This document shows positions 16,693-24,645 of a stretch of DNA of 32,249 nt, piece after piece. Position 1 is the first letter of the stretch; every line of letters starts with the position of its first letter. The notes beneath the pieces are model-generated. The model saw only the letters and a list, made by a program, of their open reading frames with translations, made no database searches and was not told the DNA's origin. Source of the stretch: a virus; the IMG/VR virus record IMGVR_UViG_3300008952_000182, positions 1-32,249 of that record. One strand, given 5' to 3'. Made by a program: the position numbers and the translations under genes.

Positions 16693-17709
16693 ATGAACAG
16701 AGAACAATACGAAGACCTCAAGGTTACGATACAAAATTTTGATCAAACTTACGTGTTTGATGTAGATCCTTCGCTAGTGTATGAGGATACAGCAACTTCA
16801 CAAATTAGGCAAAAAGGAGCAGTCATCAAGAAGGTTCCTGCTATGGTTGCGGATATCGAGGCAAATGGGCAAGAAATTCCCGCAGACGTAAGAGTGATGC
16901 CTGATGGAACTTTTGAGCTTAAAGATGGAATAACCAGATGGCTTTCCCAGAAGAAAATTCCAGGCGGAAAGCTCAAAGTGTCTGTATATCATGACACAAT
17001 ATTTACAAATGAAGACGAGTGGACATTTCATCAAATTGAAGCAAATGAACACGAAACTGCAACATCGAATTCAAAAAAAGACATCGCTTTTCAGGTCGAA
17101 AAGCTTTGGACATCAGGCGCTCTAGAAAGAAGACTAGGGTATCGATATATAGGAAATGAAGCTCGCTTTATGAGAGAGGCACCTACGCTTTTAAAGAGTC
17201 AAACTTATAAGAGAGCTTCTGTTACCAAGAAATCACTTGAAAATTATTTAAAAAAGTGTGTCAACAGTTCATCAAAGGTAAAGAGTAGGTATCACAATTA
17301 TACAAAAGGCCCCAACGGGACTTGTTGGGAGACGTTTAGTCAACTAAACACTTTGGGGTGGTCTGGAAATAAAGCAAATGATATTTGTAACAATATTGCA
17401 ATATACGGAATGTATGACGCCGGCGAGGCAAAGGATATAGCTGGGTATGTCTGGATAAAAGCATCCAAGAATCCAAATGCGAAATATTATCTTTTAGCGT
17501 GGGTTGGCAACTTGTCCAACAAAAACAATACAGGCATCAAAAAAGAAAGACAAAGGATTTTTGATGCTTATAAAACAGAAATGCAAAATCATCCAAAGTT
17601 TAAAGTTCCTATGTTTGATGGTATCTTTTTCTTGCCACAAATTAAGACAGGCAAAGACAAGGAGATTCTACAAAAACTTTACTCGCCCCAAGAATTAAAC
17701 TTGACATAA
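16693..17709 (+). CDS. ParB/Srx-like domain protein
   Basis: A 338-residue protein whose N-terminal region fits the ParB-like nuclease/CTPase fold: 'VPAMVADIEANGQEIPADV' (48-66), then DGTFELKDGITRW (71-83; the usual 'DG-x-x-R' turn) and a conserved-looking block 'NEHETATSNSKKDIAFQV' (118-135), similar in place to ParB box II. The C-terminal half is basic and helical, possibly DNA binding. It has its own promoter (16639) and lies between the tubulin-like gene and the single-strand binding gene. ParB-like proteins in phages can be nucleases, transcription regulators or partition factors; the sequence does not decide. No HTH is obvious by eye. Confidence 0.6.
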   Translation: MNREQYEDLKVTIQNFDQTYVFDVDPSLVYEDTATSQIRQKGAVIKKVPAMVADIEANGQEIPADVRVMPDGTFELKDGITRWLSQKKIPGGKLKVSVYHDTIFTNEDEWTFHQIEANEHETATSNSKKDIAFQVEKLWTSGALERRLGYRYIGNEARFMREAPTLLKSQTYKRASVTKKSLENYLKKCVNSSSKVKSRYHNYTKGPNGTCWETFSQLNTLGWSGNKANDICNNIAIYGMYDAGEAKDIAGYVWIKASKNPNAKYYLLAWVGNLSNKNNTGIKKERQRIFDAYKTEMQNHPKFKVPMFDGIFFLPQIKTGKDKEILQKLYSPQELNLT

Positions 17710-17729
17710 ATAACAAAACATAGTATTAT
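17701..17729 (+). promoter_or_regulatory. Sigma70-type promoter before single-strand binding gene
   Basis: TTGACA, 17-base spacer, TATTAT, followed by the same AAGAATAT run as the promoter at 16639. It overlaps the last codons of the ParB-like gene (stop at 17707-17709). The expected start near 17736 gives a leader of about 80 bases. Confidence 0.85.
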
Positions 17730-17742
17730 AAGAATATGAGTT

Positions 17743-17762
17743 GGTCAGGATATTTGCTGACC
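17743..17762 (+). promoter_or_regulatory. Leader hairpin upstream of gp32-like gene; candidate autoregulatory element
   Basis: GGTCAG (17743-17748) pairs with CTGACC (17757-17762) across an 8-base loop. No T tract follows, so it is not a terminator. Downstream is an unstructured A-rich stretch (about 17778-17800) up to the AAGGAGG ribosome site (17801-17807). T4 gene 32 has a similar plan, a folded 5' element followed by A/U-rich RNA to which gp32 binds cooperatively to block its own translation. The same role here is inference. Confidence 0.45.
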
Positions 17763-17815
17763 TGCTATAGCCGAGAGTGTGCAAAAAAACAACATACCAT
17801 AAGGAGGTAATAATA

Positions 17816-18568
17816 ATGGCACTTAATTTAGACGCAATGAAAGCGAAGTTAGATAAACTTAATGGAAAGGGTGAAGGAAAGAAGAATTTCTGGCGCCCAG
17901 AAGACGGAGAAAGCAATATTCGTATTGTTTCCACTCCAGATGGTGATCCTTTCAAGGAGAAGTTCTTCCACTATGGAATCGGTGGACAGTCTTTTCTTTG
18001 CCCGAAGCGAAACTTCGGAGATGATTGCCCAGCATGCAATTTTGCAAACAAGTTGTGGAACGAGGGTACAGAAGAGAGCAAGCGACAAGCAAAGGAAATG
18101 TTCGCAAAGCAGAGGTTCTTTTCACCGGTTCTTGTTCGAGGAGAAGAAGCTGAAGGTATCAGAGTCTGGGGCTATGGTAAGATGGCTTATGAAAAGTTGC
18201 TTACAATTGTTCTCGACCCTGATTACGGAGACATTACAGACCCCGAGACTGGCAACGATCTTAAGTTGATGTACGGCAAGCTACCCGGAGCTAGCTTTCC
18301 TCGTACTGACATTCGACCTAGGCCACGAAAGACCACCCTTTGTGACGAAGCTGTTGGTGGTGATGAAAGATGTGCGGAACTTTTGGAGACAATTCCGAAC
18401 TTTGACGAAATTTTCGAGAGAAAGACAACAGAAGAGGTGCAATCAATCATGGATCAACACCTTTCTGGGGAGTCTGGAAACGCCGAACTTGAAAAGTTCG
18501 GAAACAACACTAATACTACAACTACTGATGCAGTTGAAGATGCATTCAACGATTTGTTGAACCAGTAG
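17816..18568 (+). CDS. Single-stranded DNA-binding protein (T4 gp32-like)
   Basis: This protein coats single-stranded DNA at the replication fork and during recombination. The 250-residue protein has the gp32 plan: a short basic N-terminus (LDAMKAKLDKLNGKGEGKK), an OB-type core with FWRPEDGESNIRIV, a zinc site H52, C62, C71, C74 (T4 gp32 uses one His and three Cys with the same final CxxC), and an acidic flexible C-terminus (DAVEDAFNDLLNQ), the usual partner-binding tail. The ATG at 17816 is preceded by a strong AAGGAGG site; an upstream in-frame GTG at 17777 lacks one. It has its own promoter and a structured leader, and is followed after 8 bases by uvsX, its functional partner in strand exchange. 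Confidence 0.9.
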   Translation: MALNLDAMKAKLDKLNGKGEGKKNFWRPEDGESNIRIVSTPDGDPFKEKFFHYGIGGQSFLCPKRNFGDDCPACNFANKLWNEGTEESKRQAKEMFAKQRFFSPVLVRGEEAEGIRVWGYGKMAYEKLLTIVLDPDYGDITDPETGNDLKLMYGKLPGASFPRTDIRPRPRKTTLCDEAVGGDERCAELLETIPNFDEIFERKTTEEVQSIMDQHLSGESGNAELEKFGNNTNTTTTDAVEDAFNDLLNQ

Positions 18569-18576
18569 GATATAAT

Positions 18577-19704
18577 ATGCCTAAAATATCAAAACTCAAA
18601 AAAGGTGCATTAGATATTGCCTCAATTCGAGGCATTATCAACAAGAAAGCTGGTAGGGAAGTGGCACATTCACTTCAGGATAATAATCCAACAGAGGTGA
18701 ATGAATGGATCCCTACTGGCTCCCGATGGCTTGACGCCATCATCTGCAAAGGCAGACATGCAGGGATTCCTGTGGGTAAGATCTCAGAAATCGCTGGCCT
18801 CCCAGGTACTGGCAAGTCATTCTTGGCTGCTCAGATTGCTGGGAACGCTCAAAAGATGGGTATCGATGTGGTGTACTTTGATTCAGAGTCTGCTATCGAT
18901 CCTTCCTTTATGGAGCGCGCCGGCTGTGATTTGGACAGGTTGATGTATGTTCAGGCAGCATCTGTTGAGTTTGTCCTGGAAACCATCGAAGAATTGCTAG
19001 CTACTGGTAACAAATGGCTTTTCATTTGGGACTCCCTGGCCCTTACTCCGTCGATTTCTGATGTTGAAGGAGACTTCAATCCTCAGTCTTCTATGGCAGT
19101 AAAGCCGAGAATCCTGGCCAAGGGAATGTCTAAACTAACCATTCCTATCGCTGATGCGAACGCTACCTTTCTAGTTCTCAATCAATTGAAGACTAACTTG
19201 GGAGCAAGAACACCAGCCCAGGCCATGACAGAACCATATACGACCCCAGGGGGAAAGGCCATGATTTATGCTTATTCCCTTCGTGTGTGGCTCACCGCAA
19301 GAAAAGCTAAAGCTAGTTTCATCGTAGATGACAATGGTTTCCGCATCGGATCTGAAGTGAAGGTAAAGCTAGAAAAGTCTCGTTTCGGGACCCACGGCCG
19401 TACCTGTAACTTCAAGATCCTGTGGGGTGATGACGCCGTTGGTGTCCAAGACGAAGAAAGTTGGTTCGATGCAATCCAGATCTCTGAAAGACTTGAACAG
19501 TCTGGTGCATGGTTTACGCTAATCCACAATGATGGGTCTAAGGAAAAGTTCCAGCGCAAGCAATGGGTAACCAAACTTGAGAGTGAAAAATTCAGAGAAA
19601 GTGTCTTGACTATTATTGAAGAAGATGTTATTATGAAGTTCAAGAATAGAGAAGGCAAAGCAGACGACTTCTATGACGCGGACGATGTCCCGCCGACAGA
19701 ATAG
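18577..19704 (+). CDS. uvsX: UvsX/RecA-family recombinase
   Basis: ATP-dependent strand-exchange protein for recombination-dependent replication and repair. Walker A is GLPGTGKS (residues 74-81). FDSES (101-105) supplies the catalytic Glu104. Walker B is 'KWLFIWDSL' (146-154) with Asp152. 'NQLKTNLG' (202-209) matches the RecA segment that senses ATP and leads into loop L2. The N-terminal ~65 residues with a 'WIPTGSRWLDAIICKG' segment fit UvsX. At 375 residues the length is close to T4 UvsX (about 390). The C-terminus is acidic. It is co-transcribed with the gp32-like gene and ends at a strong terminator, so both form one unit. Confidence 0.92.
   Translation: MPKISKLKKGALDIASIRGIINKKAGREVAHSLQDNNPTEVNEWIPTGSRWLDAIICKGRHAGIPVGKISEIAGLPGTGKSFLAAQIAGNAQKMGIDVVYFDSESAIDPSFMERAGCDLDRLMYVQAASVEFVLETIEELLATGNKWLFIWDSLALTPSISDVEGDFNPQSSMAVKPRILAKGMSKLTIPIADANATFLVLNQLKTNLGARTPAQAMTEPYTTPGGKAMIYAYSLRVWLTARKAKASFIVDDNGFRIGSEVKVKLEKSRFGTHGRTCNFKILWGDDAVGVQDEESWFDAIQISERLEQSGAWFTLIHNDGSKEKFQRKQWVTKLESEKFRESVLTIIEEDVIMKFKNREGKADDFYDADDVPPTE
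19606..19634 (+). promoter_or_regulatory. Possible promoter inside 3' end of uvsX
   Basis: TTGACT, 17-base spacer, TATTAT, with an extended TGT before the -10. Transcription from near 19641 would run into the terminator at 19715, giving an RNA of about 100 bases, or with read-through reach the flap nuclease gene. Confidence 0.35.
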
Positions 19705-19714
19705 TCACCCACAC

Positions 19715-19742
19715 AAGCCCGGCTCTTCGCCGGGCTTTTTTT
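19715..19742 (+). terminator. Rho-independent terminator after uvsX
   Basis: Perfect 9-bp stem AAGCCCGGC / GCCGGGCTT (19715-19723, 19729-19737), loop TCTTC, then TTTTT. It sits directly after uvsX and 13 bases before the flap nuclease ATG. The stem core is the same as at 3533. Confidence 0.92.
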
Positions 19743-19755
19743 ATGGAGAATATAA

Positions 19756-20718
19756 ATGAAGAGAATGATGATAGTGGATGCGTATAACCAGTTTATCCGC
19801 GGATATATAGTAGACCCTAGCAAAAACCCAAACGGCTCTCCCATCGGCGGTATGAGGACGTTTATCAATATCCTGAACAAGCTTACAAGAGAGATTAAAC
19901 CAGATCTCATGGTTTTGGTTTGGGATGGCAAAGGCGGCAGCAAAAAGCGTCGAGCAATGAACAAAAACTACAAAGGCGGCCGCAAGCCTCCAAGGACAAA
20001 CTGGTCACAAGTAGGAATGGATGAAGAAGACGTCCTAGACAACAAAGTATGGCAACAAATGAGAGTCATTCAATATCTAAATCAGACACCTGTCATCCAG
20101 TTCATGGAGAATCTAGTAGAGGCTGATGATGTCATTTCATATGTAAAGAGCAGCTCCGCTTTCACAGAATGGCAAAAAGTTATTGTGTCTGCCGACAAGG
20201 ATTTTATTCAATTACTTGACGACAAGACAATTTTACACAGACCTATTCAGAAGGAATATTTGAATAAGAACTCTATAGTCGAAAAGTTTAAGATCCATCC
20301 GACAAACTTTGCACTGGCTAGAGCTATTGTGGGAGACTCCTCGGATAATCTCCCGGGAGTCCCTCGCGTTGGTTTAGAAACTGTAGCAAAAAGATTTCCT
20401 TTTCTAAAAGAGGAAGAGACGCACTACTTAAGTAGTATCCTAGAAGAATGTACCCGGCCAGAGAACAAACAAAAAGTTTACACAAATATTTTAGAATCAA
20501 AGGAGTTAATCGAAAACAATTATGATATTATGCAATTATCTTCGCCCATGCTATCAATTCAAGCCAAACAAGGGATTGACGATACGTTTGAGCAATATAA
20601 GCCCCACTACAATCAAACGGAAATGAGAAAACTTATGCTTCAGGATGGTGTGTTGACTGTCACTACAACAGACTTGGAACAAAGATTTAATAACATTATC
20701 ACTTCCTTTTCACAATAA
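19756..20718 (+). CDS. 5'-3' exonuclease / flap endonuclease (T4 RNase H-like)
   Basis: This enzyme removes RNA primers and 5' flaps from lagging-strand fragments. The metal-binding residues of the FEN family are all in place: Asp8 (MMIVDAYN), Asp57 (VLVWDGKGG), basic block KKRRAMNKNYKGGR (63-76), Glu122/Asp124/Asp125 (VEADDV), Asp147/Asp149 (SADKDF) and Asp194/Asp197 (GDSSDN). A helix-hairpin-helix GVPRVGLETV (201-210) binds duplex DNA. At 320 residues it matches T4 RNase H (305). It starts right after the uvsX terminator with a GGAG site, so its own transcription source is unclear; read-through or a promoter inside uvsX are options. Confidence 0.92.
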   Translation: MKRMMIVDAYNQFIRGYIVDPSKNPNGSPIGGMRTFINILNKLTREIKPDLMVLVWDGKGGSKKRRAMNKNYKGGRKPPRTNWSQVGMDEEDVLDNKVWQQMRVIQYLNQTPVIQFMENLVEADDVISYVKSSSAFTEWQKVIVSADKDFIQLLDDKTILHRPIQKEYLNKNSIVEKFKIHPTNFALARAIVGDSSDNLPGVPRVGLETVAKRFPFLKEEETHYLSSILEECTRPENKQKVYTNILESKELIENNYDIMQLSSPMLSIQAKQGIDDTFEQYKPHYNQTEMRKLMLQDGVLTVTTTDLEQRFNNIITSFSQ

Positions 20719-20736
20719 AATCTGGTATAGTATAAC
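20709..20736 (+). promoter_or_regulatory. Possible promoter before helicase gene
   Basis: TTCACA, 16-base spacer, TATAAC (each hexamer 5 of 6). An overlapping extended -10 (TGGTATAGT, 20723-20731) is an alternative. Either would start transcription just before the TAAGGA ribosome site of the helicase gene. Confidence 0.45.
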
Positions 20737-20754
20737 AAATACTAAGGAACAAGA

Positions 20755-22131
20755 ATGGAACAAGTAAATAACTTCTCAAAGTTTGGCAAATCATTTCAAG
20801 AAGATTTGTGTCATCTGATTTTGAACGACCGAATATTTGCAGATCAGATGTTTGAAGTTTTAGATACAAGCTTTCTAGAATTAAAGCACTTAAGAGTATT
20901 TACTAGGAAAGTAAAGGAATATAGAGAAAAGTATGGAGTCCACCCCACATCTAATATCATGCATTCCATCATTCGAACAGGTTTGGATGATGAACCAGAA
21001 TCAGTCAAGGTACGAATCCGCGAGTACTATGCGAGAGTTCTTGCAAATGGAGAAGTCCCCGACGGTGCAGACTTTATTAAAGATACGGCTCTGGATTTTT
21101 GCAAAAAACAAAAACTCAAAGAAGCTCTGATTAAATCAGTTGAGCTTATTAAATCTTCTTCTTTTGATGAAGTTTCAAAAGTTATAGACAACGCCCTTAA
21201 ATTGGGATCGGACAATACACTAGGTTATGATTATCTTGCAGACTTTGAAGCGCGTTTTGTTAAGAGACACCGCAACCCTATTAGTACGGGCTGGCACGAC
21301 ATCGATGACATTTCTAAGGGAGGTCTTGGGAAAGGGGAGCTTGGTGTTGTTGTTGCTCCTACTGGTGCTGGCAAATCAATGGTACTTGTACATCTCGGGG
21401 CAGCGGCACTCAAGGCCGGGAAAAATGTATTACACTACACATTGGAACTTGCTGATACTGTTGTTGCTGGCCGTTACGACGCTGCTATTACTGGCGTTGA
21501 ATTAAGGAACCTAACAGTATTTAAAGAAAAAATATATGACGAGATTAGAGAAATAAACGGAAAACTTATTGTTAAAGAATATCCAACTAGAAGCGCTAGT
21601 ATCCAAACAATCAAAAATCACGTTGAGAAGCTAAAAAGGCGAGATTTTGTCCCAGACATGATCATCGTAGACTACGGAGACCTAATCCGACCAGAAAATA
21701 GCAGAAAAGATGAGAAAAGGCATCAACTGGAAACTATTTACGAAGAGCTTAGAGGAATAGCTCAAATTTGTGAATGTCCACTCTGGACTGCATCGCAAAC
21801 TAACAGATCTGGGTTGAACGCAGAAGTGATCACAATGGAGTCAATCTCCGAGGCGTTCAACAAATGTTTTGTAGCAGATTTCATCTTCACGGTGTCGAGA
21901 ACCGTGGAGGATAAAAACACCAATCAGGGACGCATTTTTGTAGCAAAAAACAGGAATGGTCCAGATGGACTGGTGTATCCACTATTCATGGACACGAGCA
22001 ATGTGAAGATTAAAGTCCTGCCAAAAACAGGCGAAACCGCGAATGATATTATCCAAAAATCTTCTGCAGAAAGGTTAGCAAACCTGAAAGAGAAGTACAA
22101 GATTTTTAAGAAAGAAGGAGGAAATAAATAA
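20755..22131 (+). CDS. Replicative DNA helicase, DnaB/gp41 family
   Basis: Hexameric 5'-3' fork helicase of the RecA-like SF4 group. An N-terminal helical domain (to about residue 155) is followed by the entry motif ISTGWHDIDDISKGGLGKGE (176-195), Walker A APTGAGKS (201-208), catalytic Glu231 in YTLELA, Walker B MIIVDYGDL with Asp306, 'SQTNR' (347-351) and the C-terminal 'AKNRNGPDG' (397-405) holding the Lys/Arg finger. At 458 residues it is close to T4 gp41 (475) and E. coli DnaB (471). No zinc-finger primase domain is fused, so a separate primase must be encoded elsewhere or supplied by the host. The stop overlaps the next ATG (TAATG). Confidence 0.93.
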   Translation: MEQVNNFSKFGKSFQEDLCHLILNDRIFADQMFEVLDTSFLELKHLRVFTRKVKEYREKYGVHPTSNIMHSIIRTGLDDEPESVKVRIREYYARVLANGEVPDGADFIKDTALDFCKKQKLKEALIKSVELIKSSSFDEVSKVIDNALKLGSDNTLGYDYLADFEARFVKRHRNPISTGWHDIDDISKGGLGKGELGVVVAPTGAGKSMVLVHLGAAALKAGKNVLHYTLELADTVVAGRYDAAITGVELRNLTVFKEKIYDEIREINGKLIVKEYPTRSASIQTIKNHVEKLKRRDFVPDMIIVDYGDLIRPENSRKDEKRHQLETIYEELRGIAQICECPLWTASQTNRSGLNAEVITMESISEAFNKCFVADFIFTVSRTVEDKNTNQGRIFVAKNRNGPDGLVYPLFMDTSNVKIKVLPKTGETANDIIQKSSAERLANLKEKYKIFKKEGGNK

Positions 22132-23993
22132 TGGAACTATCAAATCAAATCTTATCAGAAATTACAGTACACATGAAGTACGCGAGGTACCTAGAAAAAG
22201 AAAAGAGAAGAGAGACTTGGGAGGAGCTTGTTACGAGAAATATGAACATGCATCTCAAGAAGTTTCCAGAACTTGAACTTCAAATTAGAAAAGCCTATAA
22301 GATGGTTTATGATAAGAAGGTTTTACCATCCATGCGATCGATGCAGTTTGGTGGCAAACCAATTGAGGTAGCTCCAAATAGAATTTTTAACTGCGCTTTT
22401 ATGCCTGCCGATGACTGGCGCTGTTTTAGTGAAGCTATGTTTCTTCTTCTTGGAGGAACAGGAGTCGGGTACTCTGTGCAAAAGCATCATGTGGAGAAGT
22501 TACCAGAGATCAGATGCCCAAACATGAAGAGAACACGACGCTTTCTTGTCAATGATTCCATTGAAGGTTGGGCTGATGCTGTTCAGGCATTAGTTAAATC
22601 TTATTTTTACGGAGGGTCCAGACTCCGATTTGATTATTCAGATATTCGCCCGAAGGGCGCCGCGCTCATTACTTCTGGAGGTAAGGCCCCAGGACCTCAG
22701 CCCCTGCGCGAGTGCTTAGTAAAGCTAGAGGGAATGCTCTCACAGAAGGACAATGGAGATAAGCTAACGCCAATCGAAGTGCACGATATGATTTGTCATA
22801 TAGCAGACGCTGTGCTGGCAGGTGGCATTCGCCGCGCCGCTCTCATTTCTTTATTCTCAGCCGATGATGAAGATATGATTGCTGCAAAAACAGGTAACTG
22901 GTGGGAGACCAATCCACATCGAGGTAGAGCAAACAACTCGGTTGTCCTACTCCGACACAAGATTGATAGAGAATACTTTATGAATCTCTGGGAAAGAGTG
23001 AAGGCATCTGGAGCTGGAGAGCCTGGTTTTTATTTTTCAAATGATAAAGACTGGGGGACTAACCCTTGTTGTGAGATTGGTTTAAGACCTTATCAGTTTT
23101 GTAATTTAACTGAAGTTAACGTGTCTAACGTGGATTCGCAAGAAGATCTCAATGACAGAGTTAAGGCAGCAGCGTTCATTGGAACTTTGCAAGCTAGTTA
23201 CACAGATTTTCACTATCTTCGTGACATTTGGCGCAGAACAACTGAAAAAGATGCTCTCATTGGTGTCTCGATGACTGGTATCGCCTCAGGCGCAGTTTTG
23301 GAACTTGATATGAAAGAGGCAGCAAACTGTGTTAAACAGGAGAATACCAGAGCAGCCGAACTTCTAGGCATCCGACCTGCAGCGAGAACCACCTGTGTCA
23401 AACCCGCGGGCACAACCTCTTTGACCTTAGGGACTTCTTCCGGCATCCACGCCTGGCACAATGACTATTACATCCGCCGCGTCCGTGTAGGTAAGAACGA
23501 GCCGATTTACAGTTACTTAGCCCAAAACCATCCAGAACTTATTGAGGATGAATACTTTAGTCCTCATACCACCGCGGTGATTTCTATACCGCAAAAGGCA
23601 CCAGAAGGGTCTATTTTGAGGACGGAATCAGCATTGCAATTACTTAGGAGAGTAAAACATGTTACTGATGAATGGGTCAAACCCGGCTTCCGTAAAGGCC
23701 AGAACACACACAATATTTCTGCAACTATCTCTATAAAAGATGCAGAGTGGGTAGACGTCGGTGACTGGATGTGGGAAAACAGAAACAGCTATAATGGTTT
23801 ATCGGTTCTTCCATTTTCTGATCACACCTACAAGCAAGCTCCATTTGAAGATTGTTCTAAAGAAACATATGAAGTCTTAATTGATTCTTTGAAAAGTATT
23901 GATCTAACTCAGATTAACGAAGAAGAGGATAATACAGACCTTAAAGGCGAAGTTGCATGCGCCGGCGGAGCATGCGAAGTAAAATTTGTTTAA
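22131..23993 (+). CDS. nrdJ: B12-dependent (class II) ribonucleotide reductase
   Basis: This enzyme reduces ribonucleotides to deoxyribonucleotides using adenosylcobalamin to make the active-site thiyl radical. All key residues of the monomeric Lactobacillus-type enzyme can be placed with the right spacing: Cys88 (FNCAF) and Cys324 (QFCNL) as the redox pair, Asn311, Cys313 and Glu315 in NPCCEIGL as the radical site, and C-terminal Cys610/Cys615 (CAGGAC) as the regenerating pair. The pattern 'LLGGTGVGYSV' (106-116) and KPAGTTSLTLG near residue 424 also fit. It needs no oxygen or small subunit, which suits a gene-economical phage. It is shorter (620) than the 739-residue model enzyme. It is coupled to the helicase gene by TAATG overlap. 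Confidence 0.93.
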   Translation: MELSNQILSEITVHMKYARYLEKEKRRETWEELVTRNMNMHLKKFPELELQIRKAYKMVYDKKVLPSMRSMQFGGKPIEVAPNRIFNCAFMPADDWRCFSEAMFLLLGGTGVGYSVQKHHVEKLPEIRCPNMKRTRRFLVNDSIEGWADAVQALVKSYFYGGSRLRFDYSDIRPKGAALITSGGKAPGPQPLRECLVKLEGMLSQKDNGDKLTPIEVHDMICHIADAVLAGGIRRAALISLFSADDEDMIAAKTGNWWETNPHRGRANNSVVLLRHKIDREYFMNLWERVKASGAGEPGFYFSNDKDWGTNPCCEIGLRPYQFCNLTEVNVSNVDSQEDLNDRVKAAAFIGTLQASYTDFHYLRDIWRRTTEKDALIGVSMTGIASGAVLELDMKEAANCVKQENTRAAELLGIRPAARTTCVKPAGTTSLTLGTSSGIHAWHNDYYIRRVRVGKNEPIYSYLAQNHPELIEDEYFSPHTTAVISIPQKAPEGSILRTESALQLLRRVKHVTDEWVKPGFRKGQNTHNISATISIKDAEWVDVGDWMWENRNSYNGLSVLPFSDHTYKQAPFEDCSKETYEVLIDSLKSIDLTQINEEEDNTDLKGEVACAGGACEVKFV

Positions 23994-23999
23994 AAACTA

Positions 24000-24028
24000 T
24001 TGACAAACCTGTTAAAATATACTATTAT
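24000..24028 (+). promoter_or_regulatory. Sigma70-type promoter after nrdJ
   Basis: TTGACA, 17-base spacer, TATTAT, in the 66-base gap between nrdJ and the next gene. Start expected near 24035; ribosome site AAAGGA at 24048-24053. Confidence 0.85.
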
Positions 24029-24059
24029 TGTAATACAACTCAACAAGAAAGGATAAATT

Positions 24060-24332
24060 ATGAGTTCTAACGACGATAAATTACTAACGAAAGAGGAGCA
24101 CCTCGCAAACTATATTAAGACATTTGTTGCTATCGAGGATGCTATGGAGCCATTCAAGGAGCAGCGAAAAGACCTTCGGGAGTCCTATAACGAGAATGGT
24201 TGGCTCTCCAAGGAAGAAATGAGATTGGCTGTAAAGGCCTACAGATTATATAAGTCCGAGACTGACATGGAGATCTTAACAGACTATGTAAACAAGTGTC
24301 AGCGCTCAGTTGGGAGGATCAATGGTCTCTAA
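24060..24332 (+). CDS. Small acidic helical protein, function unknown
   Basis: A 90-residue protein that appears wholly alpha-helical, with a charged N-terminal half (AIEDAMEPFKEQRKDLRESY) and a second helix 'SKEEMRLAVKAYRLYKSE'. The layout of one long charged helix followed by 'NGWLSKEEMRLAVKAYR' distantly recalls GapR/DUF2312-type DNA-binding proteins, but this is a resemblance only. It is the first gene after a strong promoter and overlaps the GroES-like gene by 11 bases. Confidence 0.7.
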   Translation: MSSNDDKLLTKEEHLANYIKTFVAIEDAMEPFKEQRKDLRESYNENGWLSKEEMRLAVKAYRLYKSETDMEILTDYVNKCQRSVGRINGL

Positions 24333-24645
24333 AATAGAAATGTTGAAACCTGTTAACAGGCACCTTTTGATTGTTCCACATGTTCAAAAGAACGAAACAA
24401 ATTCTGGAGTTTTACTACCAGAAGATTACAAACCAGAAGAAAATCAGTATATTGAAGCGTCAGTTATTGATATTGCTTCAGACTGTAGTAAACAGTTTAG
24501 CCATTTGAAATATAACAATATTGACAACAACAAGATTGTTGTAGATAGATCTATGATTCAAGAAGTTACGTTAAAAGAAAAAACCCACTATATGATTCTG
24601 GAGAACTATGTAGTGGGTGTCTATAGGAGGCCCAGTGAGAATTGA
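24322..24645 (+). CDS. GroES-like co-chaperonin (T4 gp31/Cpn10-type)
   Basis: A 107-residue protein with the Cpn10 plan: 'LKPVNRHLLIVPH' (8-20) as the first strands, 'NSGVLLPEDYKPEENQ' (27-42; GroES has SAGGIVLP at this place), strands ASVIDIAS, then a 'NNKIVVDRSMIQEV' loop and a final 'HYMILENYVVGVY' strand. In T4, gp31 replaces host GroES so GroEL can fold the large capsid protein. The segment matching the GroEL-binding mobile loop is residues ~21-30 (VQKNETNSGV), short and polar compared with GroES. The chosen ATG has GGGAGGA just upstream (24312-24317); the frame also opens at TTG 24310. It overlaps both neighbours. Confidence 0.72.
   Translation: MVSKIEMLKPVNRHLLIVPHVQKNETNSGVLLPEDYKPEENQYIEASVIDIASDCSKQFSHLKYNNIDNNKIVVDRSMIQEVTLKEKTHYMILENYVVGVYRRPSEN

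Noticed and set aside
17777-17815. GTG 17777 as start of the gp32-like gene
   Set aside because: It has no Shine-Dalgarno sequence and would put the strong AAGGAGG site inside the gene; ATG 17816 fits the family N-terminus.
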